Positions 17,417 to 25,865 of a stretch of 64,000 nt of DNA are shown here, piece by piece (within the stretch, counting starts at the first letter, position 1; every line of letters begins with the position of its first letter). Made by a program: the position numbers and the translations under genes. This stretch comes from Rhodococcus sp. 06-235-1A (GTDB lineage: Bacteria > Actinomycetota > Actinomycetes > Mycobacteriales > Mycobacteriaceae), in the NCBI RefSeq assembly GCF_002258785.1, contig NZ_NOYI01000021.1, positions 124,001-188,000 of the forward strand, read 5' to 3'. The notes beneath the pieces are model-generated. The model was not told where the DNA came from. It did not search any database and saw only the letters and a list, made by a program, of their open reading frames with translations.

Positions 17417-18247
17417 GTGACGCTGGACGGATTCTTCACCGCCTACGACCGAGTGCTGCAGAAGTGGCCGGCTGATACCCAGGCCATCGACGTGAATACG
17501 GGGCACGGCACCACGCGAATCAACGCCTGCGGACCCGTCGACGGCCCGGCTCTGGTACTGCTGCCGGGGGCTGGTGCCACCTCCACCGTGTGGTTCGGCA
17601 ACGTGGCTGCGCTCTCGCAGCGATATCGGGTGTACGCGGTGGACCTCATGGGCGACGTCGGGCGCAGCGTTCCCGGAAATCAGTCAGTCGACTCCGTGGA
17701 CGAGTTGCTGAACTGGGTGACGGCGGTGCTGGATGAGCTGAAGCTGCCCACTGTCGCGCTCTGCGGGCATTCCTACGGCGCGATGATCGCTCTGGCGTAC
17801 GCCCTGCGCAACAAGGACCGCGTCGACGCACTGACCCTGCTCGATCCCAATGCATGCTTCGGCTCCATGAGTCCGCGATACCTGCTTCACGCCTTGCCGA
17901 TACTGCTGTCTGCCAACGAGAAACGGCAGCGTCGTTTCGTAGCGTGGGAGACCGATGGCCTGGAACTGGATTCCGACTGGCTAGATGTCCTCGCGCTCGG
18001 TGCCGCACACTTCCCGACGGCGAAGACCATCGTTCCGAAGAGGCCGAAACCTGCTGCGTTCGACAACTTCGGGGTCCGTACGACAGTGGTCCTCGCAGGG
18101 AAAGGGAAGGTACACAACGCCGCTCGGATCGAATCGGCTGTGCATGCCGTTCTGCCGAGTGCGAGGACGGTGATACTCGAGAAGGCCACGCATCACGGAC
18201 TGCCGATGTATCCCGCCGCCGAGGTGAACGAAATCCTACTGAGCTGA
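17417..18247 (+). CDS. Alpha/beta hydrolase, 276 aa
   Basis: A cytoplasmic serine hydrolase of unknown substrate. The oxyanion region is LVLLPGAGATSTVWFGN (about 46-62), the nucleophile is the serine of GHSYG (about residue 118), an acid is likely in the TVVLAGKGK strand region or near LLDPNA, and the catalytic His is in KATHHGLPM near the end. DLMGDVGRS follows the second strand. The GTG at 17417 is the only start after the operator palindrome. Divergent from a MarR gene, which probably represses it; its substrate may be the MarR ligand (inference). Convergent with the ABC-F gene. Confidence 0.9.
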   Translation: MTLDGFFTAYDRVLQKWPADTQAIDVNTGHGTTRINACGPVDGPALVLLPGAGATSTVWFGNVAALSQRYRVYAVDLMGDVGRSVPGNQSVDSVDELLNWVTAVLDELKLPTVALCGHSYGAMIALAYALRNKDRVDALTLLDPNACFGSMSPRYLLHALPILLSANEKRQRRFVAWETDGLELDSDWLDVLALGAAHFPTAKTIVPKRPKPAAFDNFGVRTTVVLAGKGKVHNAARIESAVHAVLPSARTVILEKATHHGLPMYPAAEVNEILLS

Positions 18248-18248
18248 C

Positions 18249-18302
18249 GAAAATCGGGTGCAGCTGACCGCGCTCACCGCGGTCAGTTGCACCTGATTTC
18301 GA
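18249..18302. terminator. Imperfect inverted repeat between convergent genes
   Basis: A long hairpin with arms of about 24 bases (CGAAAATCGGGTGCAGC... against ...GTTGCACCTGATTTCG) lies between the hydrolase stop at 18247 and the ABC-F stop at 18312. The left side is A-rich and the right side T-rich, so it could terminate both transcripts. Confidence 0.7.
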
Positions 18303-18311
18303 TCACCGCGG

Positions 18312-19943
18312 CTACAGCTCCGACAGCTGCCCGTCGGCCATAGTCCAGTGCCTCGTGCTGCGGACGGTGTCGAGCATTCTGCGGTCGTGCGTGACCAGCA
18401 GCAGCGTGCCCTCGAAGTTCTCCATCGCGCGCTCGAGTTGTTCGATGGCAGGCAGATCGAGGTGATTGGTCGGCTCGTCGAGCACCAGCAGGTTGACTCC
18501 ACGGGCCTGCAGCAAGGCGAGTGCTGCGCGGGTTCGCTCACCGGGCGAGAGGGACGACGCCGGCCGCAGTGCATCGTCGCCGCGTAGGCCGAACTTGGCC
18601 AGCAGGGTGCGGACGTCGGCGTCGGGCCACTCGGGAACTGCAGCGCTCAGGGCGTCGGACACTGTGCCCTCGCCGACGAAATATGCGCGTGCTTGGTCGA
18701 TTTCACCGACAGCGACTCCGGAACCCAGTGATGCCGTGCCCTCGTCCGGGCTGAGCCTGCCCAGCAGAACCGACAGCAACGTGGTCTTGCCGGAGCCGTT
18801 GGGTCCGGTGATGAGAATTCGATCGCCCCACTCGATCTGCGTTGTCACCGGTCCGAACGTGAACCCGGATCGCCGCACGAGAGCACCGCCCAGTACCGAG
18901 ACGACGGTGCCGCTCCGGGGAGCCGCCGCAATTTCCATTCGCAGCTCCCATTCCTTGCGGGGTTCTTCGACCACCTCGAGTCGCTCGATGCGGCGCTGTG
19001 TCTGACGAGCTTTCGCGGCCTGCTTCTCGGTCGATTCGGCGCGGGTCTTGCGGGCGATCTTGTCGTTGTCGGTGGCCTTCCGACGCGCGTTGCGCACCCC
19101 CGACTCCATCCAGTTTCGCTGCATCTGTGCGCGAGACTCCAACGCCGACTTGGTGTCTGCGAACTCGTCGTACTTCTCCCGCGCATGCTGGCGCGCGATC
19201 TCGCGCTCCGCCAGATAGGACTGGTAGCTGCCGTCGTACACATCGATGCGCCGCTGCGCCCGATCGAGCTCCACGACGCCCGTCACCGTTCGCGCCAGGA
19301 ATTCGCGATCGTGACTGACGACGACGATCGCCGCCCGCGTCGCGACGACGAACTGCTCGAGTTGCTCGAGGCCCGCCAGATCGAGGTCGTTGGTCGGCTC
19401 GTCTAGCAGCAGAATGTCGTAGCGAGCGAGCAGAATCGCGGCGAGCCCGGCGCGGGCCGCCTGCCCACCGGACAGCGCCGTCATCAATGCGCTGCCATCG
19501 ACATCCAGACCGAGATCCGCAAGCACCTTCGCCGTGCGTTCTGCCAGATCCGCGCCGCCGAGCGCCAGCCACTTCTCCAGCGCCGGGGTGTAGAGGTCCT
19601 CGTCACTCGAACCCAACGCCTCGGCGGCTGCGTTCATGGAGGCTTCGGCATCGGTGACCCCGGTACGTCGACCGAGGAAGTCCAGCACCGTCTCTCCGGC
19701 GATGCGCTCGGGCTCCTGAGCGAGATAACCGACCGTGGCGTCGGGCGGGCTGGTGTAGATCTCACCCTCGTGATCAGCCGTCCCCACTCCGGCGAGCAGC
19801 GTCAACAAGGTCGATTTGCCCGCACCGTTCGCCCCGACCAGCCCGATCACATCACCCTCGGCCACCGTCAGGTCGAGGCCGGAGAACAGCGTGCGATCGC
19901 CGTGAAAAGCGGCGAGATCATCGATACGAAGCGTTGCGGTCAC
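18312..19943 (-). CDS. ABC-F ATPase, 543 aa
   Basis: A soluble protein with two ABC domains and no membrane part; ABC-F proteins act on the ribosome in translation or antibiotic protection. Domain 1 has Walker A GANGAGKSTL (about 37-46), signature LSGGQAARAGLA and Walker B ILLLDEPTNDLD. A charged linker follows (about 240-325, KARQTQRRIERLEVV). Domain 2 has GPNGSGKTTL, signature LSPGERTRAALA and LLVLDEPTNHLDLP. Both Walker B motifs end in E-P-T-N, as expected. The second signature is LSPGE rather than LSGGQ, as in several resistance-type members. ATG 19943 is the natural start. A role in drug tolerance is possible but not shown. Confidence 0.92.
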   Translation of the reverse strand: MTATLRIDDLAAFHGDRTLFSGLDLTVAEGDVIGLVGANGAGKSTLLTLLAGVGTADHEGEIYTSPPDATVGYLAQEPERIAGETVLDFLGRRTGVTDAEASMNAAAEALGSSDEDLYTPALEKWLALGGADLAERTAKVLADLGLDVDGSALMTALSGGQAARAGLAAILLARYDILLLDEPTNDLDLAGLEQLEQFVVATRAAIVVVSHDREFLARTVTGVVELDRAQRRIDVYDGSYQSYLAEREIARQHAREKYDEFADTKSALESRAQMQRNWMESGVRNARRKATDNDKIARKTRAESTEKQAAKARQTQRRIERLEVVEEPRKEWELRMEIAAAPRSGTVVSVLGGALVRRSGFTFGPVTTQIEWGDRILITGPNGSGKTTLLSVLLGRLSPDEGTASLGSGVAVGEIDQARAYFVGEGTVSDALSAAVPEWPDADVRTLLAKFGLRGDDALRPASSLSPGERTRAALALLQARGVNLLVLDEPTNHLDLPAIEQLERAMENFEGTLLLVTHDRRMLDTVRSTRHWTMADGQLSEL

Positions 19944-19969
19944 ACCGAAACTCTATGGCTGTCCTAATT

Positions 19970-19992
19970 GGTCGTTCCGCAGGCTCCACTCC
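19970..19992. repeat. Third copy of the 23-bp GGTCGTTCC...CTCC repeat
   Basis: These 23 bases are identical to the left arm at 12292-12314. Here there is only one arm. It lies in the 89-bp gap between the divergent ABC-F and aldo/keto reductase genes, where it would be part of either promoter or leader. Confidence 0.85.
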
Positions 19993-20032
19993 TGCCGGGA
20001 ACAACACCACCCCACCCGCCGTTGCCATTCGT

Positions 20033-20881
20033 ATGACGTATTCAGCCGAGACCAGTACTGTCCCGACCATCGTGCTCAACGACGGCACGTCCATTCCCCA
20101 GCTGGGGTTCGGTGTGTGGCAGGTGCCCGACGACGGTGCCCAGGCCGCAGTGACCGAGGCATTGAAGGTCGGCTACCGCAGCATCGACACCGCCAAGGTG
20201 TACGAGAACGAAACCGGCACCGGCCGGGCCATCGCAGAATCCGGGATCGCCCGTGACGAACTGTTCGTCACCACCAAGCTGTGGAACGACGATCAGGGCT
20301 ACGACTCCACGTTGAAGGCGTTCGACGCCAGCATGGATCGCCTCGGCCTCGAGTACCTCGACCTGTACCTCATCCACTGGCAGCAGCTCGATCGCGACAA
20401 GTACATCGACACCTTCAAGGCATTCCAGAAGCTGAAGGCCGACGGCCGCATCGGTTCCATCGGCGTCTCCAACTTCACCATCCCCACCCTGGAGAAGCTG
20501 ATCGACGCCGTCGGTGAGGTGCCGTCGGTCAACCAGATCGAGCTGCATCCGCGACTGATCCAGGAAGAGCTGCGCGCGTTCCACACGTCGAAGGGCATCG
20601 CCACCGAGGCCTGGAGCCCACTGGGATCGGGCACCATCCTCGACGAGCCGGTGTTCGCAACCATCGGTGAGGCACACGGCGTGACTCCGGCCCAGGTCAT
20701 CCTGCGCTGGCACATCCAGCTCGGCAACGTGGTGATCCCCAAGTCGGTCACCCCGAAGCGCATCGCCAGCAACTTCGACGTGTTCGGCTTCGAGCTCAGC
20801 AACGACGAAATTCAGCAGATCAACGCGCTGGACTCCGCAGACGGCCGCACCGGCCCGGACCCGGACAAGTTCAGCAGCTGA
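20033..20881 (+). CDS. Aldo/keto reductase, 282 aa
   Basis: An NADPH-dependent cytosolic reductase of aldehydes or ketones, close to the 2,5-diketo-D-gluconate reductase group. The TIM barrel starts GTSIPQLGFGVWQV. The catalytic tetrad is visible: D and Y in DTAKVYENE (about 46-54), K in TTKLWND (about 79) and H in LIHWQ (about 113). The family motif GSIGVSNFTIPTLEKL is at about 142-157 and the cofactor motif VIPKSVTPKRIASN is at about 234-247. ATG 20033 was chosen because it gives a normal N-terminus; a 23-bp repeat copy lies in its leader. Confidence 0.94.
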   Translation: MTYSAETSTVPTIVLNDGTSIPQLGFGVWQVPDDGAQAAVTEALKVGYRSIDTAKVYENETGTGRAIAESGIARDELFVTTKLWNDDQGYDSTLKAFDASMDRLGLEYLDLYLIHWQQLDRDKYIDTFKAFQKLKADGRIGSIGVSNFTIPTLEKLIDAVGEVPSVNQIELHPRLIQEELRAFHTSKGIATEAWSPLGSGTILDEPVFATIGEAHGVTPAQVILRWHIQLGNVVIPKSVTPKRIASNFDVFGFELSNDEIQQINALDSADGRTGPDPDKFSS

Positions 20882-20921
20882 GCTGTCGGTTCCAGGTACG
20901 TAGGGGGCCTAGTCTGTACCC

Positions 20922-21743
20922 ATGTCCGATTCGCTCGACGGCAAGACCGTTGCCCTCACCGCTGAACGGCGTGCAGACGAATTGGCCACCATGCTCGAAC
21001 GCCGCGGCGCGAACATCGTTCACGCCGCGGCGATTCACGTTCTGCCCCTGATCGACGACTCGGATTTGAAGTCCGCCACCGAGGGCATCGTCGAACGACC
21101 GCCGCAGATCGTCGTGATCAGTACCGGCATCGGCTTCCGGGGCTGGCTCGACGCGGCCGCCGACTGGGGCATCCGAGATGATCTCGTTGCTGCTCTTGCA
21201 CATTCGCGGATCATTGCCCGAGGTCCCAAGGCGCGCGGTGCGATTCGTGGTGCCGGGCTGCGGGACGAGTGGTCCCCGGCCACCGAGGCCTCGCAGGAAG
21301 TCTCCGATCATCTCGAGGCCGAAGGTGTTGCTGGGGTGGACATCGCAGTGCAGCTGCACGGGGTGATCACCGAGTGGGAACCGACGATCCATCTCAGCGA
21401 TGCCCTGAGCGACCTCGGTGCACAGGTCCGACCGGTTCCGGTGTACCGCTGGATCCGTCCCGTGGATCAGGCTCCGCTCATCGATTTGTTGGGGCAGATC
21501 ATCGCCCATCGGGTAGATGCGGTGACGTTCACCAGCGCGCCGGCCGTCGCGTCTCTGCTGTCGACCGCGAAGGACAACGGCCTGCTCGACGCCTTTCTCG
21601 ACGCACTTCGAGGCCCTGTCGCCGCGATCTGCGTCGGGCCGGTGACGTCGGCCCCGTTGGATGCGTTGGGTGTTCCGACGTCGATGCCGAGCCGGGCGCG
21701 ACTGGGCGCACTGGCCAAGTTCGTGACCGAGCAGCTCGGTTAA
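20922..21743 (+). CDS. hemD: Uroporphyrinogen-III synthase-domain protein, 273 aa
   Basis: Belongs to the HemD family, which cyclises hydroxymethylbilane to uroporphyrinogen III. The two-lobed fold can be traced: GKTVALTAERRADELATML at the start, PPQIVVISTGIGFRGWLDAA (about 64-84), then DAVTFTSAPAVASLL and AICVGPVTSAPLDALGV in the second lobe. It most resembles the mycobacterial Rv0260c group, in which a HemD domain is fused to a C-terminal winged helix; here the protein stops after the HemD domain. No other haem genes are near, so it may be a paralogue with another role. Its end overlaps the convergent monooxygenase gene by 4 bp. Confidence 0.82.
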   Translation: MSDSLDGKTVALTAERRADELATMLERRGANIVHAAAIHVLPLIDDSDLKSATEGIVERPPQIVVISTGIGFRGWLDAAADWGIRDDLVAALAHSRIIARGPKARGAIRGAGLRDEWSPATEASQEVSDHLEAEGVAGVDIAVQLHGVITEWEPTIHLSDALSDLGAQVRPVPVYRWIRPVDQAPLIDLLGQIIAHRVDAVTFTSAPAVASLLSTAKDNGLLDAFLDALRGPVAAICVGPVTSAPLDALGVPTSMPSRARLGALAKFVTEQLG

Positions 21744-22807
21744 CCCAGAGTCTCGAGCAGCTCCGTCACGGCGGCTCGTCCCGCGCGATTGGCCCCGATC
21801 GTGCTGGCGGACGGCCCGTACCCGAGCAGATGGACGCGATGGTTCGCGGCGACCCGGGTGGTGAGCCGGCCGTCCATGACGATTCCGCCGCCGTGCCCGC
21901 GCAGGCGCAGTGGAGCGAGGTGGTCGAGGGCGCTGCGAAAGCCGGTGGCCCAGAGGATCACATCGGCGTGCTGGCTCGACCCGTCCTCCCACACCACCGA
22001 ATCTTCCGTGATGGACGAGAACATGGGCTTTCGGTCGAGCGCGCCGCGCTCGTGCGCGGCGGCCAACGACGGAGTCAGCAGCAGGCCGGTCACCGAGACC
22101 ACCGAGCCGGGTGGCAGGCCCGCGCGCACCCGTTCCTCGACCATGGCGACGGCCTTGCGTCCGGCATCGTGATCGAATTCGCCGTCCCGGAACACAGGTG
22201 GCCGACGTGTCACCCAGGTCGTCGTGGTCACCTGCGAGATTTCGTCGAGCAGTTGGACGGCCGAGATGCCGCCGCCCACCACGACGACGTGCTTGCCTGC
22301 GAACTCGTCGGCCGTCCGGTAATCCTTGGTGTGCAGCTGCCTGCCCGTGAATCTCTCGGCGCCGTCGTAATGCGGAACGAACGGCTTCTCCCACGTCCCG
22401 GTCGCATTGATCAGTCCCTCGGCCATGACGACGGTCTCGCCGGCTTCGACCCGGAACAGGGGTTCACGGTCGCACACGACGGTCACCGTGACGGGGCGTC
22501 GAACATGCAGTTCGAAGCGTTCCTCGTACTGGCGGTAGTACCGGGGGACGGCATCGGCGGCCGCGACGCTCTCGGCCGGCTCGTCTCCGAGCGTGTCCGC
22601 GAAGGCCATACCGGGCAAGTCGTGCACCCCGTTGACGGTGCTCAACGTCAGCGAAGGCCAGCGGAATTGCCACGCGCCACCCGGGCCGGGGGAGCGGTCC
22701 AGCATCACGAACCCGTCGCCTGCGGTGAGGCCGGCGCGGTGTAGGTGGTAACCGGCCGAGAGCCCGGCCTGGCCTGCACCGATGACGGCGACCCGAGTGT
22801 CGATCAT
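21740..22807 (-). CDS. FAD-dependent monooxygenase (FMO/BVMO-like), 355 aa
   Basis: A flavoprotein oxidoreductase. The FAD Rossmann motif is VAVIGAGQAGLSAGYHL (about 5-21). It is followed by GPGGAWQFRWPSL, a middle INATGTWEKP motif, and the NADPH Rossmann motif VVVVGGGISAVQLLDE (about 170-185). VILWATGFRSALDHL marks the C-terminal conserved ATG motif. The protein is shorter than typical FMOs (450-530) but matches the actinobacterial 'NAD(P)-binding domain' group of about 350 aa. ATG 22807 begins five residues before the FAD motif; the GTG at 22885 would add an unconserved leader. Divergent from echA6. Confidence 0.9.
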   Translation of the reverse strand: MIDTRVAVIGAGQAGLSAGYHLHRAGLTAGDGFVMLDRSPGPGGAWQFRWPSLTLSTVNGVHDLPGMAFADTLGDEPAESVAAADAVPRYYRQYEERFELHVRRPVTVTVVCDREPLFRVEAGETVVMAEGLINATGTWEKPFVPHYDGAERFTGRQLHTKDYRTADEFAGKHVVVVGGGISAVQLLDEISQVTTTTWVTRRPPVFRDGEFDHDAGRKAVAMVEERVRAGLPPGSVVSVTGLLLTPSLAAAHERGALDRKPMFSSITEDSVVWEDGSSQHADVILWATGFRSALDHLAPLRLRGHGGGIVMDGRLTTRVAANHRVHLLGYGPSASTIGANRAGRAAVTELLETLG

Positions 22808-22869
22808 GAAGACAAGTAGATCAGGCCCCGCACTGCCGGTAGTTGTACCGGTCGGTAACCTCTGCTCTC

Positions 22870-23601
22870 GTGATCGGACACACACGCGACGGCGACGTCG
22901 TCACCATCGAACTGCAGCGCCCGGATCGACGAAACGCGTTGAACTCCGAGTTGTGCCTCGCGGTACATCGCGGAATCGAACAAGCCGAGCGTGACGGCGC
23001 GCGGGTCGTGGTCATCACCGGCCAGGGCACCAGCTTCTGCGCAGGTGCGGATCTGACCGGTGATGCGTTTCCCGAGCATTTCGGGCAGATCCTCGAGGAG
23101 ATGCTGATCGCCGTCGAGTCTGCGTCCATCCCGGTGGTCGCGGCGATCAACGGCCCGGCCGTGGGGGCAGGCACCCAGTTGGCCATCGCCTGCGATCTGC
23201 GTGTGGTCGCGTCCGATGCATTTTTCGAGATTCCGTCGACGCGGCTCGGCATCGCGGTGAGCAACTGGACCATCCGGCGGCTGGCATCGCTCGCGGGCGG
23301 TGGAGTTGCGCGCACGATTCTGCTGGGCGGGGAGCGGGTGCACGCAGATCATGCGTTCACCTGCGGGCTGGCCAACAAGCTGGGCGACGTCGATGCGGCG
23401 ACGCAGTGGGCGCAGTCCATCACCGAGCTCGCTCCGTTGGCGCTGAAGCACCTCAAGCTGGTGTTCAACGACGATGGAGCGCATGACGTTCCGACGTCGG
23501 AACAGGCCGCAGCGTTCGAGGCCGCGTGGAGCAGCGAGGACATGAAGGAAGCGCGCCGGGCGCGTACCGAGAAGCGCACGCCGAAGTTCGTGGGCAGGTG
23601 A
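22870..23601 (+). CDS. echA6: Enoyl-CoA hydratase/isomerase family protein EchA6, 243 aa
   Basis: Crotonase-fold protein. It aligns closely with M. tuberculosis EchA6 (Rv0905, also 243 aa) along its whole length: VVTIELQRPDRRNALNS, GQGTSFCAGADLTGDAF, VVAAINGPAVGAGTQLA, CDLRVVASDAFF, NWTIRRLASL and the C-terminal ARTEKRTPKF. EchA6 lacks the two catalytic glutamates of true hydratases and acts as a fatty acyl-CoA binding protein that feeds mycolate synthesis. Here GAGTQLA and PSTRLGIAVSN occupy the corresponding places, again without the usual Glu pair. GTG at 22870 gives the same N-terminus (MIGHT); the TTG at 22843 is less likely. Overlaps amt by 4 bp. Confidence 0.9.
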   Translation: MIGHTRDGDVVTIELQRPDRRNALNSELCLAVHRGIEQAERDGARVVVITGQGTSFCAGADLTGDAFPEHFGQILEEMLIAVESASIPVVAAINGPAVGAGTQLAIACDLRVVASDAFFEIPSTRLGIAVSNWTIRRLASLAGGGVARTILLGGERVHADHAFTCGLANKLGDVDAATQWAQSITELAPLALKHLKLVFNDDGAHDVPTSEQAAAFEAAWSSEDMKEARRARTEKRTPKFVGR

Positions 23602-24932
23602 TCACCGGCGCGCCCGATGCGGGCGATACTGCGTGGTTGCTGGCCAGCACCGCGCTGGTGCTGCTGATGACGCCCGGCCTGGCCTTCTTCTACGGCGGCA
23701 TGGTGCGGTCGAAGAGCGTACTGAACATGATGATGATGAGTCTGTCGGCGATCGCCGTGGTGTGGTTGCTGTGGTTGGCGTTCGGATTCTCGATGGTGTT
23801 CGGCGACAACGTGATCGGTGGGTGGATCGGAAACCCGCTGCAGTACGCCGGTTTCGAGGGTTTGCTGGGCGGGGTGTACACCTCGGCTGGGGGAGCGGTG
23901 TCGATTCCGTTGGTGGGAACCGTTCCGGCGCTGGTGTTCGCAGCGTTCCAGGCCGGCTTCGCGATGGTGACGGTGGCGTTGATCTCGGGTGCCGTCGCAG
24001 ACCGTATGCGCTTCGTCCCCTGGGTCCTGTTCGCGGCACTGTGGTCCACCCTGGTGTATTTCCCGGTGGCGCACTGGGTGTTCTCGCTCGACGGGCTCAC
24101 GAGTGAATTCGGTGGGTGGATCACCAACCGGCTGGGCGCGATCGACTTCGCCGGTGGCACCGCAGTGGAGATCAACGCCGGAGTGGCCGGGCTCGTGCTC
24201 GCCCTCGTGGTCGGCAAGCGTCGCGGCTGGCCGCGAGATCCCATGCGCCCGCACAACCTTCCGGCCGTCATGCTCGGTGCCGGATTGCTGTGGTTCGGCT
24301 GGTTCGGCTTCAACGCGGGATCGTCCTTGGCCGCGGACGGCGTCGCCGCGGTGGCCCTGGTGAACACGATGGGTGCCGGAGCGATGTCCATGGCGGCGTG
24401 GCTCGTCGTCGAGAAATGGCGGGACGGTCACGCCACATCGTTCGGCGCGGCCTCGGGCGTGGTGGCCGGTCTGGTAGCCATCACACCCTCGTGCGCGGCG
24501 GTCACCCCGATAGGTGCCGCGACAATCGGCATCGCGTCGGGTGCGCTGTGCGCCCTGGCCATCGGCCTCAAATACCGCTTCGGCTACGACGATTCACTCG
24601 ACGTCGTGGGCGTGCACCTCGTCGGCGGCATCGTCGGAACGCTGATGATCGGACTCGTGGCCAGTGCGCAGATGCCTGCGGGTGTGGACGGTCTGTTCTA
24701 CGGCGGCGGCCTGCATCAGCTGTGGGTGCAGGCGATCGCGGTGGTGGCGGTGTTCGCCTACTGCGCGGTGGTCACCACCGGTATCGCGTTCGCGATCAAG
24801 GCGGTCATGGGCGTGCGCGCCGACGCACAGCACGAAGCCGACGGCCTCGACGAGCACGAGCACGCCGAGTCCGCCTACGACTTCGGAGTGGGCCACGGAG
24901 GCAGCAACAAGCCTGGTCTTTTCGGTAAGTAG
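23598..24932 (+). CDS. amt: Ammonium transporter Amt, 444 aa
   Basis: A trimeric 11-helix channel for ammonium in the inner membrane. Family motifs include GDTAWLLASTALVLLMTPGLAFFYGGM at the N-terminus, FAAFQAGFAMVTVALISGAVADR (about 113-136), DFAGGTAVEINAGVAGL with the conserved D and the His region, and LLWFGWFGFNAGS (about 230-243). The pore histidines are in the expected VHLVGGIVG context (about 335) but the first twin-His position should be checked. The C-terminal tail is rich in His and acidic residues (DEHEHAESAYDFGVGHGG). The GTG start overlaps the echA6 stop as GTGA. There is no glnK or glnD after it, unlike the usual amt-glnK-glnD operon. Confidence 0.93.
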   Translation: MITGAPDAGDTAWLLASTALVLLMTPGLAFFYGGMVRSKSVLNMMMMSLSAIAVVWLLWLAFGFSMVFGDNVIGGWIGNPLQYAGFEGLLGGVYTSAGGAVSIPLVGTVPALVFAAFQAGFAMVTVALISGAVADRMRFVPWVLFAALWSTLVYFPVAHWVFSLDGLTSEFGGWITNRLGAIDFAGGTAVEINAGVAGLVLALVVGKRRGWPRDPMRPHNLPAVMLGAGLLWFGWFGFNAGSSLAADGVAAVALVNTMGAGAMSMAAWLVVEKWRDGHATSFGAASGVVAGLVAITPSCAAVTPIGAATIGIASGALCALAIGLKYRFGYDDSLDVVGVHLVGGIVGTLMIGLVASAQMPAGVDGLFYGGGLHQLWVQAIAVVAVFAYCAVVTTGIAFAIKAVMGVRADAQHEADGLDEHEHAESAYDFGVGHGGSNKPGLFGK

Positions 24933-25124
24933 GGGTAACCCGTACACGCCCTTTACGAACCGATCGGTCACTGAAAGTCGTTCTGTCCCTTTCGGGTTGA
25001 TGCGATCGATCGTTGTTCGATTCGACCCCGTTCGTTCATCTTCGGTTCGCTTCGCCCGCTTGTCGTTCCCATAGCTTTTCGCTGCTCGGTATCGAGAGAT
25101 GGACACGACGAAAGACAGAGGAAC
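24933..25124. other. Intergenic stretch after amt
   Basis: This 192-bp gap is the leader of the secreted-protein gene at 25125. It holds a perfect 10-bp palindrome ACCGATCGGT at 24959-24968 and several CGATCG/TTCG-rich tracts, and the ribosome site AGAGGAAC just before the ATG. The AT content is higher than in the genes. No ORF or RNA gene is recognised. Confidence 0.5.
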
Positions 25125-25799
25125 ATGAAGCTGACTCGATTCGCGGCAACGTCCGCATTGGTCATTGCAGCGATGACGACCGCCATGGGCACCGCCTATG
25201 CGGATCCGGCACCGGCTCCCGCCGCTGCCGTCGGGTGGAACGTCACCCAGGCCGGCAACCAGGTCCTCGTCGACACGACGGCCGGCACCCTGAGCAACGA
25301 AGACAACCACCTCGTGGTCCGTGACGCCAATGGCGCACTGGTCGACTCGGTTCCGCTGGCCATTGCCGCCGACGGCTTCTCGCACCCCGTCGCCGCCGTC
25401 ATCGACGGAAACCACGCCACCCTGACCGCCGATGTCTCGCCTGCCGCGGCAACTCCGGTCTCAGCCTCTCTCCCCGGTCTGCAGCAGGTCGATCTGCCCG
25501 CCGCAGTCTCCGGCGTCAAGGACAACCTCGCACTGTCTGCTTCGGTCGGCGGATTCCTTGGCGCTGCAACCGGTCTCGTGGGTGGCTGTGTCCTCGGCGC
25601 ACTTGCGATGGGCGTAGTTTCGGCTCCGACGGTTGTGCTGTTCGGGCCGGGAACCGTTGCGGGCTGCATCGGTGGCGCGTTGCTTCTCGGCTCGACCGCG
25701 TCGCTCGCCGGCACTGCAGTCGGTGGCCTGTCGGCAATCGCCAGCAACGCTGCGCCGTTCGTCCAGCTCCTCAACGCTCCGCCCGCAGTCAAGAAGTAA
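25125..25799 (+). CDS. Secreted protein with glycine-rich hydrophobic C-terminus, 224 aa
   Basis: Exported protein of unknown function. A clear signal peptide covers about 1-26 (KLTRFAATSALVIAAMTTAMGTAYA, cleavage before DPAPAP). A beta-rich soluble domain of about 100 residues follows. Residues about 145-205 are hydrophobic and full of glycine in zipper-like spacing (GGFLGAATGLVGG, GTVAGCIGGALLLGS), with two cysteines that could form a disulfide. This layout, signal peptide plus soluble part plus glycine-zipper tail, is common in secreted or cell-envelope proteins of Rhodococcus and Nocardia. A strong hairpin follows at 25819. Confidence 0.85.
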   Translation: MKLTRFAATSALVIAAMTTAMGTAYADPAPAPAAAVGWNVTQAGNQVLVDTTAGTLSNEDNHLVVRDANGALVDSVPLAIAADGFSHPVAAVIDGNHATLTADVSPAAATPVSASLPGLQQVDLPAAVSGVKDNLALSASVGGFLGAATGLVGGCVLGALAMGVVSAPTVVLFGPGTVAGCIGGALLLGSTASLAGTAVGGLSAIASNAAPFVQLLNAPPAVKK

Positions 25800-25818
25800 C
25801 ACCGTCTCGACACCAGAG

Positions 25819-25853
25819 CTGTGGCCCGCACCGGATTCCGGTGCGGGCCACAG
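25819..25853. terminator. Perfect 16-bp hairpin between convergent genes
   Basis: Arms CTGTGGCCCGCACCGG (25819-25834) and CCGGTGCGGGCCACAG (25838-25853) with a 3-nt loop ATT. It lies between the stops of the secreted-protein gene (25799) and the hydrolase gene (25866). No T-run follows on either strand, as is usual in this group. Confidence 0.85.
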
Positions 25854-25865
25854 TCGTCGAAAGGT

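Noticed and set aside
24959..24968. ACCGATCGGT palindrome as a TetR operator before the secreted-protein gene
   Set aside because: Ten-base GC-rich palindromes with CGATCG are frequent in such genomes, and no regulator gene is adjacent.
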